A stretch of DNA of 64,000 bases from Branchinecta lynchi (taxonomy: Eukaryota > Arthropoda > Branchiopoda > Anostraca > Branchinectidae), in the NCBI GenBank assembly GCA_023053575.1, contig JAKZAP010000020.1, positions 21,166,764 through 21,230,763 on the forward strand, written 5' to 3'. Shown piece by piece: positions 51,131-63,491 of the stretch. Position numbers and translations under genes: made by a program. The notes beneath the pieces are model-generated. The model worked only from the letters and a program-made list of their open reading frames with translations, made no database searches and had not been told where the DNA came from. Every line of letters begins with the position of its first letter. The first letter of the stretch is position 1.

Positions 51131-52449
51131 CTGCTACTATCATCTTGGCCACCATTTTTAACCAAGTCCATGTCTTCTTGAATTCTTGTCCTATTTAGTA
51201 TGGCGTTTTAGTTATTACTGTTTGTTATTGTATTACTTATCGTTTTATTTCTAGTTTTATGGATTTATTTGCTTTGAGATCAGGGAACATCGTGATCTGA
51301 AATGGAAGCGCATAATTTTCTGTTATACCCGATGAATTTTTTTTCTCAAAACAGTACTATGAAGTAGTACGACAAAGTAGCATGCAGTACTAACGATGCT
51401 ACGACATGCTTCTACTTCAAGGCCATCGTGTTACTGCATAGGCCTACTACTATATGCTCCTATTAGCAAGACTGGATGCTACTATGGCAAGACAGGATGC
51501 TACTGGATACTACTACATAAGATTGGACCAGTCTGAGGCATATTAAATGATAGTATTCTTTGCTATTACATAGTATTACGTGCAACGCTTTCGTACTACT
51601 ACCATACTACTAGGCAGGCTACAAATTTTTCATCGGGTAGCATTATATGTCCCGTAATTTTAGCGAAATAAAAGCCTTTATTATTCTGATATTAGAATTA
51701 CTTATTTTAATCATGGGCACTAGACGTTAGATGAACGTGTCAGTAGCCTACTGAAATCTACAAAAGTAACATATAACAGAAAGCTGGTTAACAGTCAGTT
51801 ACTTGAAAAAGTATGTGAAAATTAATGTAAAGCGAAGTTTTTTTTTTTACTGCCCCCACAGGCCCATTCGGGCTTTCCTGAAGTTAGAAGTATCAGCTAC
51901 ATTTATAAAGGATGTTAAGAGGGTTACAAAAGGTCTGTTCGTGTAGTTTAACATGTAAAAGTTGGTTTGTATAATAAAGAGTATTAAAAAAAAAACAAAA
52001 AAAAACTTATGGATGACAGTCATCAACGAGATTTTCGGGGTTCTAACATGTATTTATTTGTAGCACAAAACTGTAACACTATGCGCTACAGTAGAAGCTT
52101 TGTGCCGAGCTTCGTAAAACAGTACACTGATCTTTGGCATTTATCTGCCTTGCTAATTTTTGTTCTTTTAAATTATTTACCTTGTTAAGTTGTGTTCTTT
52201 TAAGTTATCTGCTGACAAATTATTTTATCTTAATTCATGAATACAAAAACATCGTATTTGGGCTCTGCCCACGAGAGATATTTTTTGCTTTGTCATTTAA
52301 TAAATTAAAATTAAATTGAACAACATCTTAAAGTTGATCAACAAAAACCGCGAAAATCCCATTTTTGGCTTTAAACCTTACATTAGACAACAGTCAGCTG
52401 AGATGTGTCGATCAACTCTTGGGCTTTGGCTGAAAATGTCAGCCTTAGT
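51131..52449. other. Intron 4 sequence and Family L MITE, no gene
   Basis: Apart from the Family L copy at 51328-51637, nothing is recognised. Poly-T at 51840 and the A-rich tract at 51987-52008 look like retroposon tails. Confidence 0.4.
51328..51637. mobile_element. Family L MITE, copy 2
   Basis: CCCGATGAATTTTTTTTC ... AATTTTTCATCGGG, inverted relative to the other copies, flanked by TA on both sides (TA target duplication). Confidence 0.75.
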
Positions 52450-52965
52450 CCCCCGGACCCTGTAATGCCCCATGCCAACACAGACTAAGACTTGTCACGC
52501 CATCTAAGCAAGTTCAGAGACGAGCAACAAAAACAATGCCAGCCATTCGCCATCTGCCTTGTGAAGATCGACTTAAAAAATTACGATTACCAAGTTTATC
52601 TTCTAGATTTCTCCGAGGTGATTTGATTGAAACTTTTAAGAATTGTCATAGTTACTATGATAACATAAGGCTTAATGATGTCCTCACTTTCAATCACAAC
52701 GGTCTCAGAGGACACACCTTGAAAATTCTTGGTGAGAAATTCCGAAAAGACATTAGAAAATGGAGCTTCAAAAACCGGATAGTGGAATACTGCAATAATC
52801 GCCCCGAAAATGTCGTAAATGACGAAAATATCAATCAGTTTAAAGCAGGCGTGGATCGACACCTGGCTGAAATTGAATTTAGTGTATACAGTGTCTCGAA
52901 AAAGTTAACAGAAGCGAAAGCCTTTTTTACTGCAGTTATATTATTATTATTATTATTATTATCTA
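52450..52965 (+). pseudogene. 5'-truncated LINE, C-terminal RT fragment
   Basis: The frame (from before 52536 to 52920) carries the end of a CR1/I-type reverse transcriptase: QRRATKTMPAIRHLPCEDRL, LPSLSSRFLRGDLIETFKN, RGHTLKILGEKFRKDIRKW and then NRIVEYCNNRPENVV. It ends in a TTA trinucleotide tail (52942-52962). The 5' part is lost. It is not related in frame or sequence to the full LINE at 24468. Confidence 0.75.
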
Positions 52966-53094
52966 AACAGTTCATGTTGCTGATGTCAAACCCTTTAAAA
53001 AATGGATTTCATACCATAGCTGGAAAGGATCAACATGTTACAACATGCTGGTGTTCGAAAAACACATTGCTAAATATTCAGTGATGATTTATGA

Positions 53095-53373
53095 TTGCGT
53101 TCCCAAACTTAACAATTGTTAACAATCGTTAACTTTACTTCGGGGCGGAGCTAACTACAGCTTTAACGATCATTAACGTTTCCCAGTTCTACAATTGTTA
53201 ACTATTTTGTAACGATGCTCACCGACCATCGTTACAAAATGGTTAACAATCGTTAAGCTCCGGAACGGAAATTGTAGGTGGGCGGAGCTTAAATTTCGAA
53301 ATCAGAAACGTGGAATGCAAAAAGGTAACAACTGTTAACAATTTGTTAACGATCGTTAAGTTGCGGAACGCAA
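53095..53373. mobile_element. Family M MITE with palindromic interior
   Basis: TTGCGTTCCCAAACTTAAC and the inverse GTTAAGTTGCGGAACGCAA, with repeated GTTAACAATTGTTAAC-like words inside and a central palindrome around TTTTGTAACGATG. TATGA appears at both flanks as a possible duplication. Confidence 0.65.
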
Positions 53374-53428
53374 CCTATGATGCCCGTGGAAGGAAATTAT
53401 GAATCCCAGCCACGTCGAACCGCATCCA

Positions 53429-53901
53429 CACTGTAAAAAGTTTCTCCGAGTAAGGATTAAAGTTAACTGCAGTATTTACTACTGGGATTAATCTTATCTT
53501 CCCGATAAAAATGTCTAGCCTGCGTAGTAGTATGGTAGTAATACACAAAAGTTACATGTACTACTATGTAATAGCAAAGAATACTATCATTCAATGTGCC
53601 TAAGACTGGTCCAATCTTAAGTAGTAGTATCCAGTAGCATCCTGTCTTGCCATAGTAGGATCCAGTCTTGCTAATAGTAGCATATAGTAGTATGCAGTAA
53701 CAGGGTAGCCTTAGTAGAAGCATGTAGTAGCATCAGTTAGTACTGCATGCTACTTTTTCATACTACTTCATAGTACTATTTTGAGATGAATTTTTCATCG
53801 GGTCTGCTGAAATAAGATTGATCCGAATTACAGATAAGATTATCTTTTTAGAGACAACTTTAATCCCAATAGCAAATACTGCAAGATTTTTTTTTACAGT
53901 G
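53429..53901. mobile_element. Family C MITE carrying a nested Family L MITE
   Basis: CACTGTAAAAAG...TTTTTACAGTG ends. Interior AACTGCAGTATTTRCTACTGG continues into TTAATCTTATC, is broken by 53501-53802, and resumes with AAATAAGATTGATCC...GCAAATACTGCA. Intact relatives at 61169-61338 and 63323-63491 show the uninterrupted form. Confidence 0.8.
53501..53802. mobile_element. Family L MITE, copy 3, nested in Family C
   Basis: CCCGATAAAAATG ... AATTTTTCATCGGG. The interior matches 33624-33927 closely. Confidence 0.8.
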
Positions 53902-54713
53902 CAGATAGTAGGCTAAGCAAAAGGGTAAGACTCTTGCAAGTATCGACTTCAAGGAGTGGAGTTATACTACCTTGGAGTCAAAAGACGGCAGGTATCACGA
54001 AATGCAGATAGTTCTTTAACGTAGAAAGAGCGTATTTTGAGGCCCTATTTAATGGTGCAAACCAAACCTTAGCTAATTATCTACGGCCCGTGACGTTTTC
54101 TTGACGTCATGAATAAATATGGAAATTCGATTAAACTAATGTTGCACAATATATATTTGTATCTGTATATATATTCCTTTTCTAGCTTTTAGCTATTCGG
54201 ATTAAACTTGATTGATTGATTGATTGATATAACGTCCCGCGAGCCGCCGGACGCGTTTACACATACACTGTTCTTGGGACAATCAGTTTTGTTAGTAAAT
54301 GGAATGATGCATTGACTTTTCTGTGACGTCACGAGCAAGAGATAATCGGCTAAAGTTTATTCAAATTCAAATATCAAATTCGTTATATTCCTTTTTTGAT
54401 GTATCATTGACTTACGGTGGTTACATTTAAACGATACGAATAAAAATAAATAAACTTCTATGAATAAATGTAAATAAAAAGTCATTAATTCATAAAAGTT
54501 TAAACTAATCGGTAACTATATATCTACAACCATGAAATGACAATATATACAATTAGCCTAGGTCACCAATACCTCAAAATATTTACAGTTGGAAGTCATT
54601 TTGTTGTATCGAATTAAAATGTTTCACGAAATACGGCAAGAAAGACTTGAGAAAACGATCCGACGAAGCAGCTGGAGGCATTTAAACCTATTTAAACACC
54701 TATTCTATTTCAG
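53902..54713. other. Intron 4 end with retroposon remnants
   Basis: TTGA repeats at 54207-54227 mark a plus-strand retroposon 3' end. ATTCAAATTCAAATATC (54360) looks like the minus-strand end of another. The tract before 54713 (CACCTATTCTATTTCAG) is the KLF exon 5 acceptor. Confidence 0.45.
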
Positions 54714-54857
54714 GTTCATCGCCGGGATAGGATAATTAGCCAATGCAGCGGCAACACCATATCCATGGCCGGAAGAAGAGGACGCCTTCCAAACTCACTC
54801 CTGAAAATAATCCAAGAGAGGGAAGCGCAGCTGCAGCATAGCATTCCACCCTTATAG
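54714..54857 (+). CDS. KLF exon 5: end of finger 3 and C-terminal tail
   Basis: Codes for residues 266-312 and a TAG stop (54855-54857). The acceptor is CTATTCTATTTCAG and entry is phase 0. The first codons are V266 H267: H267 is the fourth zinc ligand of finger 3 (C247, C250, H263, H267), exactly what the open finger in exon 4 needs. The tail is basic then amphipathic (GRRGRLPNSLLKIIQEREAQL). I identified it by searching for an acceptor followed by Val-His in the right phase; the whole-gene frame then closes. It lies 20.4 kb after exon 4. Confidence 0.8.
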   Translation, partial: VHRRDRIISQCSGNTISMAGRRGRLPNSLLKIIQEREAQLQHSIPPL

Positions 54858-56184
54858 CCTACGGGATGTGACTTGGGAGTAATTCAGGCCCCCCAAATAA
54901 GGTATCTGACGAGAGTAGGGGTTTTTAGATACGACAATCGCCACCACCTAACCTCTGAGTCTTGGTTCCGAGTCGGAATTTTATCATCGTATTCGGATTC
55001 GCATCATGAAGATAAGCCGGCCTGAACAGCGTGAAACATCTAAACTGAAAAATAAAAAATATACTGCTCACGATACATTACTCCTCTTTATAAATTGGAT
55101 ACCAATTCTAACTAAACTAAAGCTTTCTGTGAATTTGTTACCGCTAAAACGTTTGGAGACAGGCTGCACCGTCAGAACTTTGATAACAGATAACACTTTT
55201 TCGTTTTACGTTGTTCTTCCGCTACCACCTTGTGTATTCGGAGGGTTGCAAATAAAATATAATATGTATATATATAACTCATGTTTGCGCATCCATACGT
55301 TAAATGTTAGGTTGGATGCCGAGTACATTTCTGTTATGGCACTTTTAAGTGTTATGTGTCCAGACAAAACTTGTGTAAGGAGTAAAGGACACTTTTAAAT
55401 GTTTAAAGAGATCTTCAGTTATATTCTCATAACGTTTAAGGGAAGGATGCAGAAACATGTGTTATGAATGAAATGCTTTTATTCCGCCAAAATGACGAGA
55501 CAAGAATAAGGCTAAAGTTAAGGCGTTTACAATGCGTACATCGACATTTTCTGATCCGAAGACTTACAGATAGAAATAAGAAATACAAAAATATCGACGA
55601 ATTTTTTTGTTTTTGTTTTTTAAACAGGGCAATATTTATTTTTGCTTTTTAGAGCTCACCTGGATCGGATCCTTCAAACCTAGATCATGTATCATCAAGC
55701 GATTTGAATGATATCGGTTATGCTTGCACAGGCCACTTGCCAAATTTGAAAAAGTTCTAATATGAGAAATGTTTGAAGAAGTAAGAAAAGGGAAGATAGA
55801 GCTACTCATATTCCTCCTGCAGCTATATTCCTCTTCCAGGTTTAAGCTATTTGCTTTTTGCCAGGACGATCCACGTTTGTCGCTGGACAATGCGGTTTAA
55901 GGTAAATTTAAGGTAATAAACTTGAGTGATTGATAAGTAGCCTACCTGAGGAAGAGCCACAGTGTTAAAAATTCTGGCGAGAGTCTGGAGATCCGCGTCC
56001 GGCCTACGAGCGGGTAGCGTGCTAGGCTGATCAGCATTTAAAGCCCGTGATACAAGTTTTTTGGAGGTCTACCAAAAATAACCCAACAAAAACCTAGGGC
56101 TGAGAGGGTGGGAGCTGAACTCTCACTTCGCTAGTGCTCTCCTTGTTCGGGATAACAAGGATCAAACTTTACCTCTGGTAAGGC
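54858..56184. other. KLF 3' flank
   Basis: A possible poly-A signal AATAAA lies at 55251-55256, about 394 nt after the stop. The 130-codon ORF at 55006 shows no motif and is taken as chance. Confidence 0.35.
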
Positions 56185-56418
56185 TTGTTTAATCCTCCTA
56201 TTATCCCCCCCAGAGTACTGGCTCGTGATAGTTCAGCTGAGATTTTAGAGCTGAACTCCAATGGCGTGAAAGTGGCCCGTTGTCTTACTTCAGCTTGTGG
56301 CTCAGAACGTACTTTGATTTCCCGAAAGTTTTTTGAAAGTTTACCTGAAGAAAACAAAAAGAGATTGAAACCGTCAAATATTCGCGTTGTCGAAATAAGA
56401 ACTCTCTCAGGCAAATGA
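56185..56418 (+). pseudogene. Possible retrotransposon protease fragment
   Basis: The 77-codon frame contains SACGSERTLISRKFFESLP, which resembles the active-site region of retroviral-like proteases (usually D-[ST]-G-x-x-x-T-L-I-S) with the catalytic DTG changed. This fits a decayed Gypsy/BEL-type element. No other part of such an element is nearby. Weak call. Confidence 0.25.
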
Positions 56419-56506
56419 CCGCACCATAACTGGTGCGCAACCGGTATCTGTTATCAAACTTCCGACAGTGTGTCAGAAACGCAGGCTTTCTGGAACTTTG
56501 AATGCA

Positions 56507-57029
56507 TTAATATTCTCCGCAGCCGGGAGGTTGGCGGCGCATTAGCTGCGTTCCTTTTCGTCTTTCGGTTCGCCGTTCCAACCGTCGTTCTACTAACAAG
56601 CGTTTTCTTTGCCGTTCGTGAACGGCGTTGAACTGACGAGAATAAGGAGTTTTCTTTGTTCGGTTGAACTGCCGTTTCATTCGTCGTTCCTGAAACGACG
56701 AACTGAGCCGAAATGTCGGTTTCAGCATCTCCGTTCAGTAATTAGGCGCCAATTTGCAAAATTGTCGACAATAAAGTTGTAAACCATGTTTAAAAACAAT
56801 GATCATGTTATGCTAAAATCCATTTTAGTACTTTATTAAAGCTACTGTTGCAAATATTAAGTTAGTTCGACTATTAACGTTTTCGTATCAACTTCGTTCG
56901 TGAAACGACGTTTATAGATCGTGCCAAAGAAAACACTAAAATGAAAATATTTAAACGACGTTCTTCGTACCGACAACGCCGAACGACGAAAACGCGGCTA
57001 TTAATATTTTCCGCAGCCGGAAGGTCGGC
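56507..57029. repeat. Putative MITE flanked by a 31-bp direct repeat
   Basis: ATTAATATTCTCCGCAGCCGG at 56507 recurs with few changes at 56999 in the same orientation. Between them, GTTCCTTTTCGTCTTTCGG near the left and an inverse-like CGAACGACGAAAACGCGG at the right look like terminal inverted repeats, with many CGTTCGTG/GAACGACG words inside. Confidence 0.5.
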
Positions 57030-60000
57030 GTTCTTTGCAAATGTCTAGCAATTTCGCCCCGGTTTCTCTGGAAACCTGGCTTAAGTAAAAGTCAAATACT
57101 CTAGATTCGGTCTCATAATAATAATAATAACATAACTGCATCAAAAGGCTTTCGCCTCTATAAATTATAAATTCGCCTCTAATGGGAAAACAAGTCGGCA
57201 TCGAATCCCATCGGCACGTTTTAATATACATTCTTGCGGGCAGTTGTATTTTTTCCGGACCTTAAGTTTGTAAATAGTTGTATTTATATTTATTTATGTG
57301 GTTGTGCTTATTAATGTTGCGTTGTTGCCCCGTCGGTTTCTTAAAGGAACTTTCTGGGCAAGGTTGAGTTGTCACTCGTTAAAGGACCGAGTGTAATTTA
57401 CTTATTGAGGTTATGAGTATGAAGGCATTACCAATCTTGGTTATGCCTTTAAACTCCGGATGAACTATTTTTGAAGGCGGAATAGCTCGAGCCTAGATAG
57501 CAAACCCCGGTTTCTCCTTTTTTCCCTTTCCCTCTGGTATCTTAGTCCCCTCCTCTCTACTTCTCCATCCCCTCACTGTTAGATACTTCCCTCATTTATT
57601 TACCACGTGCCTGAAATCCAAAAAATTTCTGAATAACCACCGTGATCTGCAAACAGACGATCAGGGTTTGGCGGTCCCTGCCTGGAACCTTCTAGAGTTT
57701 TCACCACAATCATTAGTTCCGTACGGAAAAGCTGAGATATTTTGCGCCCGGACATGATGAAAAGGGAGAACACGCAGCCGGGAGAACCTCGCCGTCTGTC
57801 AGACTAGTCGTAGTATTGACCGAAAGCGCAGCAGATTTGGTTCGTAGACCAACTATATTGTGACAATGGCATCTGCTCCTTTCGTTGCCACTCTTTTAAG
57901 TGCGTCACGCAGACGAAATAAAAATAAAAATTAGGAGTTCGCCTGTCTGATGCGCAGTTGCTGTTGTGTTAATTTTAACTAACATCACTGGGATAACACT
58001 AGTGCTGTTATTTCACCCTGGTGTCTTTCACATAATGCGTTCTTGCTCAGGGGTATAGAGACACTGCCGTTTTTAAAAGTAAAAAATTTATCATTTTTAC
58101 CGTCAGCTGGATAATAGACAAAAAAAAGAAAAAAAAAAAAGCTGAAATATCAGGTCCAGTAATTGTAGATTTAGAGACAGGATACAACCACCGGAGGGGT
58201 TTAAAACTATCGGGCCCTAGGTGGATATTTGGCAGAGACACGCTGTACTAAGAACGGATAATATTAAGAACTTCTGTCTCCCTGCGATTGCGCCGTTATA
58301 GCATGTTCCGTAAATACTGAGTGGGTGCTTGTATCGGATTTTATTATTGTTGATTTATTTCCCGTCATAATGCACACCTGTACAGGAAGAAAAAGAAAAC
58401 AAAAGAATTAGAACATGAAATGACAGCATCAAAACTGGCAATCTCGAATAAATGACTGAGTAGTTACGGAATGTAGAGGTGTTCGGCTGAGATTGCGCTT
58501 AAATGGCGGCAAGGAGGTCAGAGAAGGGAGACGGATTTTCTACTACTCAGTAGTATTACAAGTTCTTGGTTGTATACAAGATTAGGGTTAGGACCCGATA
58601 TCGGATGTTGGACCAAATAAAACGTCATTAGCTTTAGGGACATTAGGTTAGAAAGGTCGGTAGAGCGTTCGTTCTGAAGTGAAAGGAGCAGTGGTTTAGT
58701 AAAGCTGTACCCAGGAGGGGTATTAGAGGGTAACCTCCCCCAACCGTAGCCCTGGGTACGCTTTTAGAGTTTATTTTTAGCCAAGTTAAAGTGTTTACGT
58801 TGGGTCCGGGTTCATAGGGGGTATGAAGGAGTTGAGATCTCACAGTGACAGGACTGCGAAGTGGACAGGGAGGCAGACTGGGAAGTTGGGGTGAGGTCTT
58901 AAAATAGGGGTTTTTTGAGGGTGAAGTGCAAAGAGTGCAAGTGCAAATTCTAGGCCTAGCTTTCTTTTTGAAAAATTTTGGTAACCAGCATTTCAAAACT
59001 GCAAAATTTTGGGAGCGAAAAATTATTCATTTAAATAATGAAGCTGTCAAAATTGGTAAAACCGATAACTGCGGACTATTCCAGCTTTAAATACACTGCA
59101 TCACCATTTTTGGCGAGCTGCTTGGGATATTATGAAAAGGAATGGCCATTTCCTTTGCCACCATAATGTCTAAGTTGGCTGTCTGGAACTGCCACTTTTC
59201 AACGACACGACGACAAATCACTGCTGTACCAATAAACCTAACCTGATTAGTTAGATCCATACCATTTAAACAAACAAAAAAATACCATTCTTCAAAAACA
59301 ATTAACGTTTCCAGTTGTATAATCTTCATTTTTGAAGGGTCCTGAATAAATTGAAATAATTCAGAATTACATTTTATTACATATTTTTCATTTTCTCTCC
59401 AGGAATTGTTCCGACAGATTTGGTGCAGAGGTTTTGTTTGTTGTGCCGTGTCGTACTTAAAATAATGACAAAATAAGTTTTGCTTTTAGAAGAAAATTTG
59501 AGGTAAAAGACGGATGACAGGGTGGAGCCCATTTTAACATATGGACAAAGGATATTAAATCCCCCTGAAAACTTTTAACATCTGAGACAACATACTATAC
59601 TCATAAGATTCAAATTTTCCGCAAAAACGTCAGTTTTGACAAAAATAAGTATCATACTACTAAAAACGCTGCTACAAGAAGCTGCCCTTAGGCTTAAACG
59701 CCTAACATCTTCCTCGTACGGAAGAAGTGATATTCTGTACCTTTACTTTGAGGCATACTGCGGCCAATCCAGTGATTAAATAATCTGATAGCCTATTGCC
59801 TCGGCGTCGAGATCTTTTGTTACTGACCAACTAAAAAATGAAAGGAACAAAGAATTTAGTATGCTGATCGATGTCTATGCAGATATTTAGTACTATGTAT
59901 TTAGACCGCAGTACGTCCTTCTGATCTTGGCAAGGACCTATGATGTGTTGTTTTATAGTTTGTTACAGGGTCCGCGTACCCGTAGCATGATTTATCGCCA

Positions 60001-60116
60001 GTTCCCTCCCCATTTTAAGTTCCCTCGGTTTCTGCTAGCTTCGACGTCAGGTAGATTATGCTCTGCACGCAACTTTTCACAGATGGAAATAATGATTTGT
60101 GAGAATTGAAACTAAA
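57030..60116. other. No gene recognised
   Basis: ATAATA simple repeat at 57116-57131, T- and A-runs at 58122-58141, AT-rich tails. ORFs of up to 117 codons on the minus strand at 58643-58996 have no motif. Nothing else recognised. Confidence 0.35.
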
Positions 60117-60412
60117 AGCGTGTTCCACCCTACTTACCTTAGTTACTACGCATGACGTCACAAATTTTGGCTTTTTGACGCCAAGGCTGGAACACATTTT
60201 TAAATTTTCGGTAAAACATCACTCCACGGGTTAACCCGGCCAATTACGTTACAGAAATCCGTAGTTACCACGCTTACGACACTCCGAGCATGGTAAGCAA
60301 TAGTTATTATTTCGAAAAGGTTGGAACGGTCAGCGTAGTAACTTTTCGTGAGGTTGGAACGGAAATACCGTAGTAACTAATAGTTACTACTGTTAGAAGG
60401 GTGGAACACGCT
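60117..60412. mobile_element. Family K MITE, copy 2
   Basis: AGCGTGTTCCACCCTACTTACC ... GTTAGAAGGGTGGAACACGCTCT. Internal order (TGACGTCA, CAAGGCTGGAAC, GGTCAGCGTAGTAACTTTTC) equals copy 1 at 32631-32935. Confidence 0.75.
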
Positions 60413-61168
60413 CTAAGAATAATGGTGGACTGCTTCTCTGACCAAAAGAGAGAGCGACATACAAGACAGCGGGTAAAAGGGAAGAAGATGGGCGTATTCG
60501 AAAGAATAGGTGGTAGAACGCCACTGAAAAACGAGCTGTGAACAAATTATTATGGGCCCTTGTCAGCATAGTAGTGAAATCTAAAGAAGCTGCCCAACCA
60601 ACACATGTTCTATGAGCTGTGTTATCCAGGACCAAATGATAATGATCGCATAAGAAGCATAGCCTCTTACTACGTCGTCTGTAATAAGTTTTCGAAAGAC
60701 TCCCAAGTGAAATAGTATGCTGCAGGGAGTGTCAGAAGAGAAAGAGTTCGAGACTCGTCGGAGATAGGTAGTACTTTTGGCACAGAAAGAGAGCAGTGAT
60801 GTTTGCCGATGTCGAGATTTCAGGGGGTAGGGACGTTGTACAAAGCGCTGGGGTGTTTTCCAAACCATCCGCATTTTGGCACGTGGGTTGGAAAATAATT
60901 CAGCTTGATGAATCTTCCTTCCCCCTCTGAAAAGCAAACCGATCGCTCAGTTGCCATCGATTCGGTATTCTGTGCTCCCCGGAGACACTGACAACGTCCA
61001 TGCATTATGCGTACACTGTAAAAAGTCCCTACTTTTATCGGAATCTAGTAGTTGTGCGTCACCGACTCGGGACATTTTTATTCCTTATTGGGAGAATTAA
61101 AATCCGAATTCGGAAAGTTATAATCCGATGCACGGCAAAACGCTAGAATGCAAAATACTGCAAGTATA
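60413..61168. other. No gene recognised
   Basis: ORFs on the minus strand (60393-61005) lack motifs. ACACTGTAAAAAGTCCC at 61013 is a single diverged Family C end. Confidence 0.35.
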
Positions 61169-61338
61169 CACTGTAAAAAACTAATCTTGCAGTATTTGCT
61201 ACTGGGATTAATATTTTCTCTACTGAGATAAAATTATTTTTAATTCGGATTAATCTTATCCCAGTAGAGATAAGATTAATCCCATTAGCAAATACTGCAG
61301 TTAACTTTAATCCTTTCTCAGAGAATCTTTTTACAGTG
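61169..61338. mobile_element. Family C MITE, compact copy
   Basis: 170 bp, CACTGTAAAAAACTAATC ... TTTTTACAGTG, flanked by TA on both sides. Interior GGGATTAAT/ATTAATCCC palindromes. Confidence 0.8.
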
Positions 61339-63322
61339 TACTCTGTAGGATTACATCAGTGCATGTTTCATCTGGTCCTCGTAGTTCCCGTACCTGCTAT
61401 TTTTTACATTTATAAGAAAGCAAGAACCTAGGAAATAAATGCTAGCAACGCTGCCCTAACCTTCGATCGGGATCGAATATTGACCCTGAGCTTAAGTGTC
61501 AAACGAGAAAGTCTGAGGGTGCATTCACTGTAGACTAGATTTGAAGTGGGTCTCTCCCTAGTTATCCAGACTGCCGCTCTGCGGCCAGATCTGGTCCTGT
61601 GGGACACCTGCGACCCTGACTTAAGTGCCTTCAGACACCCGTATGTGGTCGATACCGACCGGGAGGGTGTACTGTTCCAAGAAATTGGCTGTGCAAAATA
61701 CTGCCGAAAGTAGGCTCGCTAAGTTGCGACCCAAAGGGGCAGGAAATGGTGATTTGCCGCTTAGGATACCCTTTCTGAAACCTGGCTGCGGCAATGTCCA
61801 TCCAGACTGGAAATCAGATATATGATCTATCTTAAGCCATGGATATTCCTAGACCCTAGCCTTTGGGGTTGCCTTCAAAATAGTATATTTTTAAGTTTTG
61901 TAACGAATTAAAACTTGAAATTAGGGACTTCAAGGAAAAGAACAGGAGTGAGTGCTGCACTAACTCACGACAAGAACATATAAACCTCTAAGGAGAGATC
62001 TCAGCAGCTCCATGCCCAGACATTTTGGAAACTCGTGGAGCTTGTAAAGCTGTGGCTGAATCGGTCTATGGAAATGCGTTTCAGACAAGCGGCAAGAAGA
62101 TCGAATTCGAGTCATCCAACGTCCATGTTCTCCTGAGAGTCTTATATGTCCTTGCTCATGGGATCAAACCTCATGTAACACCCCCACTAAACTTCCCTCC
62201 TCCCTTACACGTGACTGGAGTTTGCTATTTAGATTCGAGCTCCCCGTATTTTCACTTTTGAGCTTTCATGTGTGGTTGTGAATTCGTTTGTAAATATCTG
62301 TTTTCGATTTTTGTCTCTTAATTTAATAAAGCCTTGGAGACCAATTTGAGAATCTACCAGTTACAGGGTTACAGCTTTAGAGACCGATTTCGTCACCGGA
62401 TTGAGTCTGGATGAACCTCAACAGAGAGCCGAACAAAGACCATACGGAGGCATTCCTTGTGGTTTCGTTGTTTACCGTCCGACCCAGGAAGTGACTCCAT
62501 CTATTCTCGCGGTTCCCTTCGATCAAGGAGAGTCACGGGGTAACTACGGGCGTGCACCTTAATCGTATGTCTAAAAACGCAAGAATATTTGAAATAATAT
62601 ATTTCCGGTATAATATGACTTAAATAGCTGAAAGCACACAAAATACGTGGACTTAACTAATAAAACAAATTGCAACGTGATTCGTTGACTAGCCTTAAAA
62701 AAACAAGCATATTTTCTTTGCACTTGTTTTGTTCTTTATTTAATGTTATTCCAGTTTTTGAAAGAAAATGTGCTTGGACCCGAGATTTACTCGTTCATCT
62801 TCCGACATGTAGATCAGACACTCAAAATTTACAACAGTTACAGATTTGGGACACGGGATTATGGAGAAAAAAATATGGGTACCCGTACGGAAATGTACCA
62901 CCTGATATCAACCTAGACAATGATTACGACCCGGTTTCACGTTATTTTCTTCCTCGGATCGAACGGAATGTCGGCCTCGGCTCTAACTTGAAATCGGGTC
63001 AAAATCTGTTTCATTTTGTCTGGGTCAATTTCAGGCAGAAAATTTCCGTAAGGGTAGAAATGGTTAACGGTGGGCAAACGATCAGGTTTTCAAGGCCGGA
63101 TTTTCTACACTTTCAACACAAAACCGAAAAAATCTCAACTTTTCCTCAATGAACTAACGATGTAAAGCTAGGTTGTGTGCCTGGGACAGAAGATGTACGA
63201 GTATATCTACTGCCTCGACGCTTTCGGTGAACACGAGCAAATGAAGACAACAGTGAGTCGGTGATTACGCGTAAAGGACAGGCACTAAAGTCTGGCTAAC
63301 CCTTGTTCACAAAGCTGCGTTA
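61339..63322. other. No gene recognised
   Basis: The 160-codon frame at 62670-63152 begins at TTG, has no family motif and low coding character. AATAAAGCC near 62324 may be a polyadenylation signal of a decayed element. Confidence 0.3.
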
Positions 63323-63491
63323 CACTGTAAAAGGCTTCTCCAAGCAAGGATTAAAGTTAACTGCAGTATTTGCTACTGGGATTAATCTTATCTATACTGA
63401 GATAAGATTAACCCGAATCAGAGATAAGATTATCTTTTTAGAGACAAAATTAATCCCAGTAGCAAATACTGCAAGATTTGTTTTTACAGTG
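63323..63491. mobile_element. Family C MITE, copy with full interior
   Basis: CACTGTAAAAGG ... TTTTTACAGTG, interior AACTGCAGTATTTGCTACTG and the inverse CAGTAGCAAATACTGCA. TA on the left flank only. Confidence 0.75.

Noticed and set aside
55006..55398. 130-codon ORF after KLF
   Set aside because: No recognisable motif; low complexity in codon use; probably 3' UTR or flank.
62670..63152. 160-codon ORF
   Set aside because: It begins at TTG, shows no domain, has no splice or start context and sits in a repeat-rich stretch.
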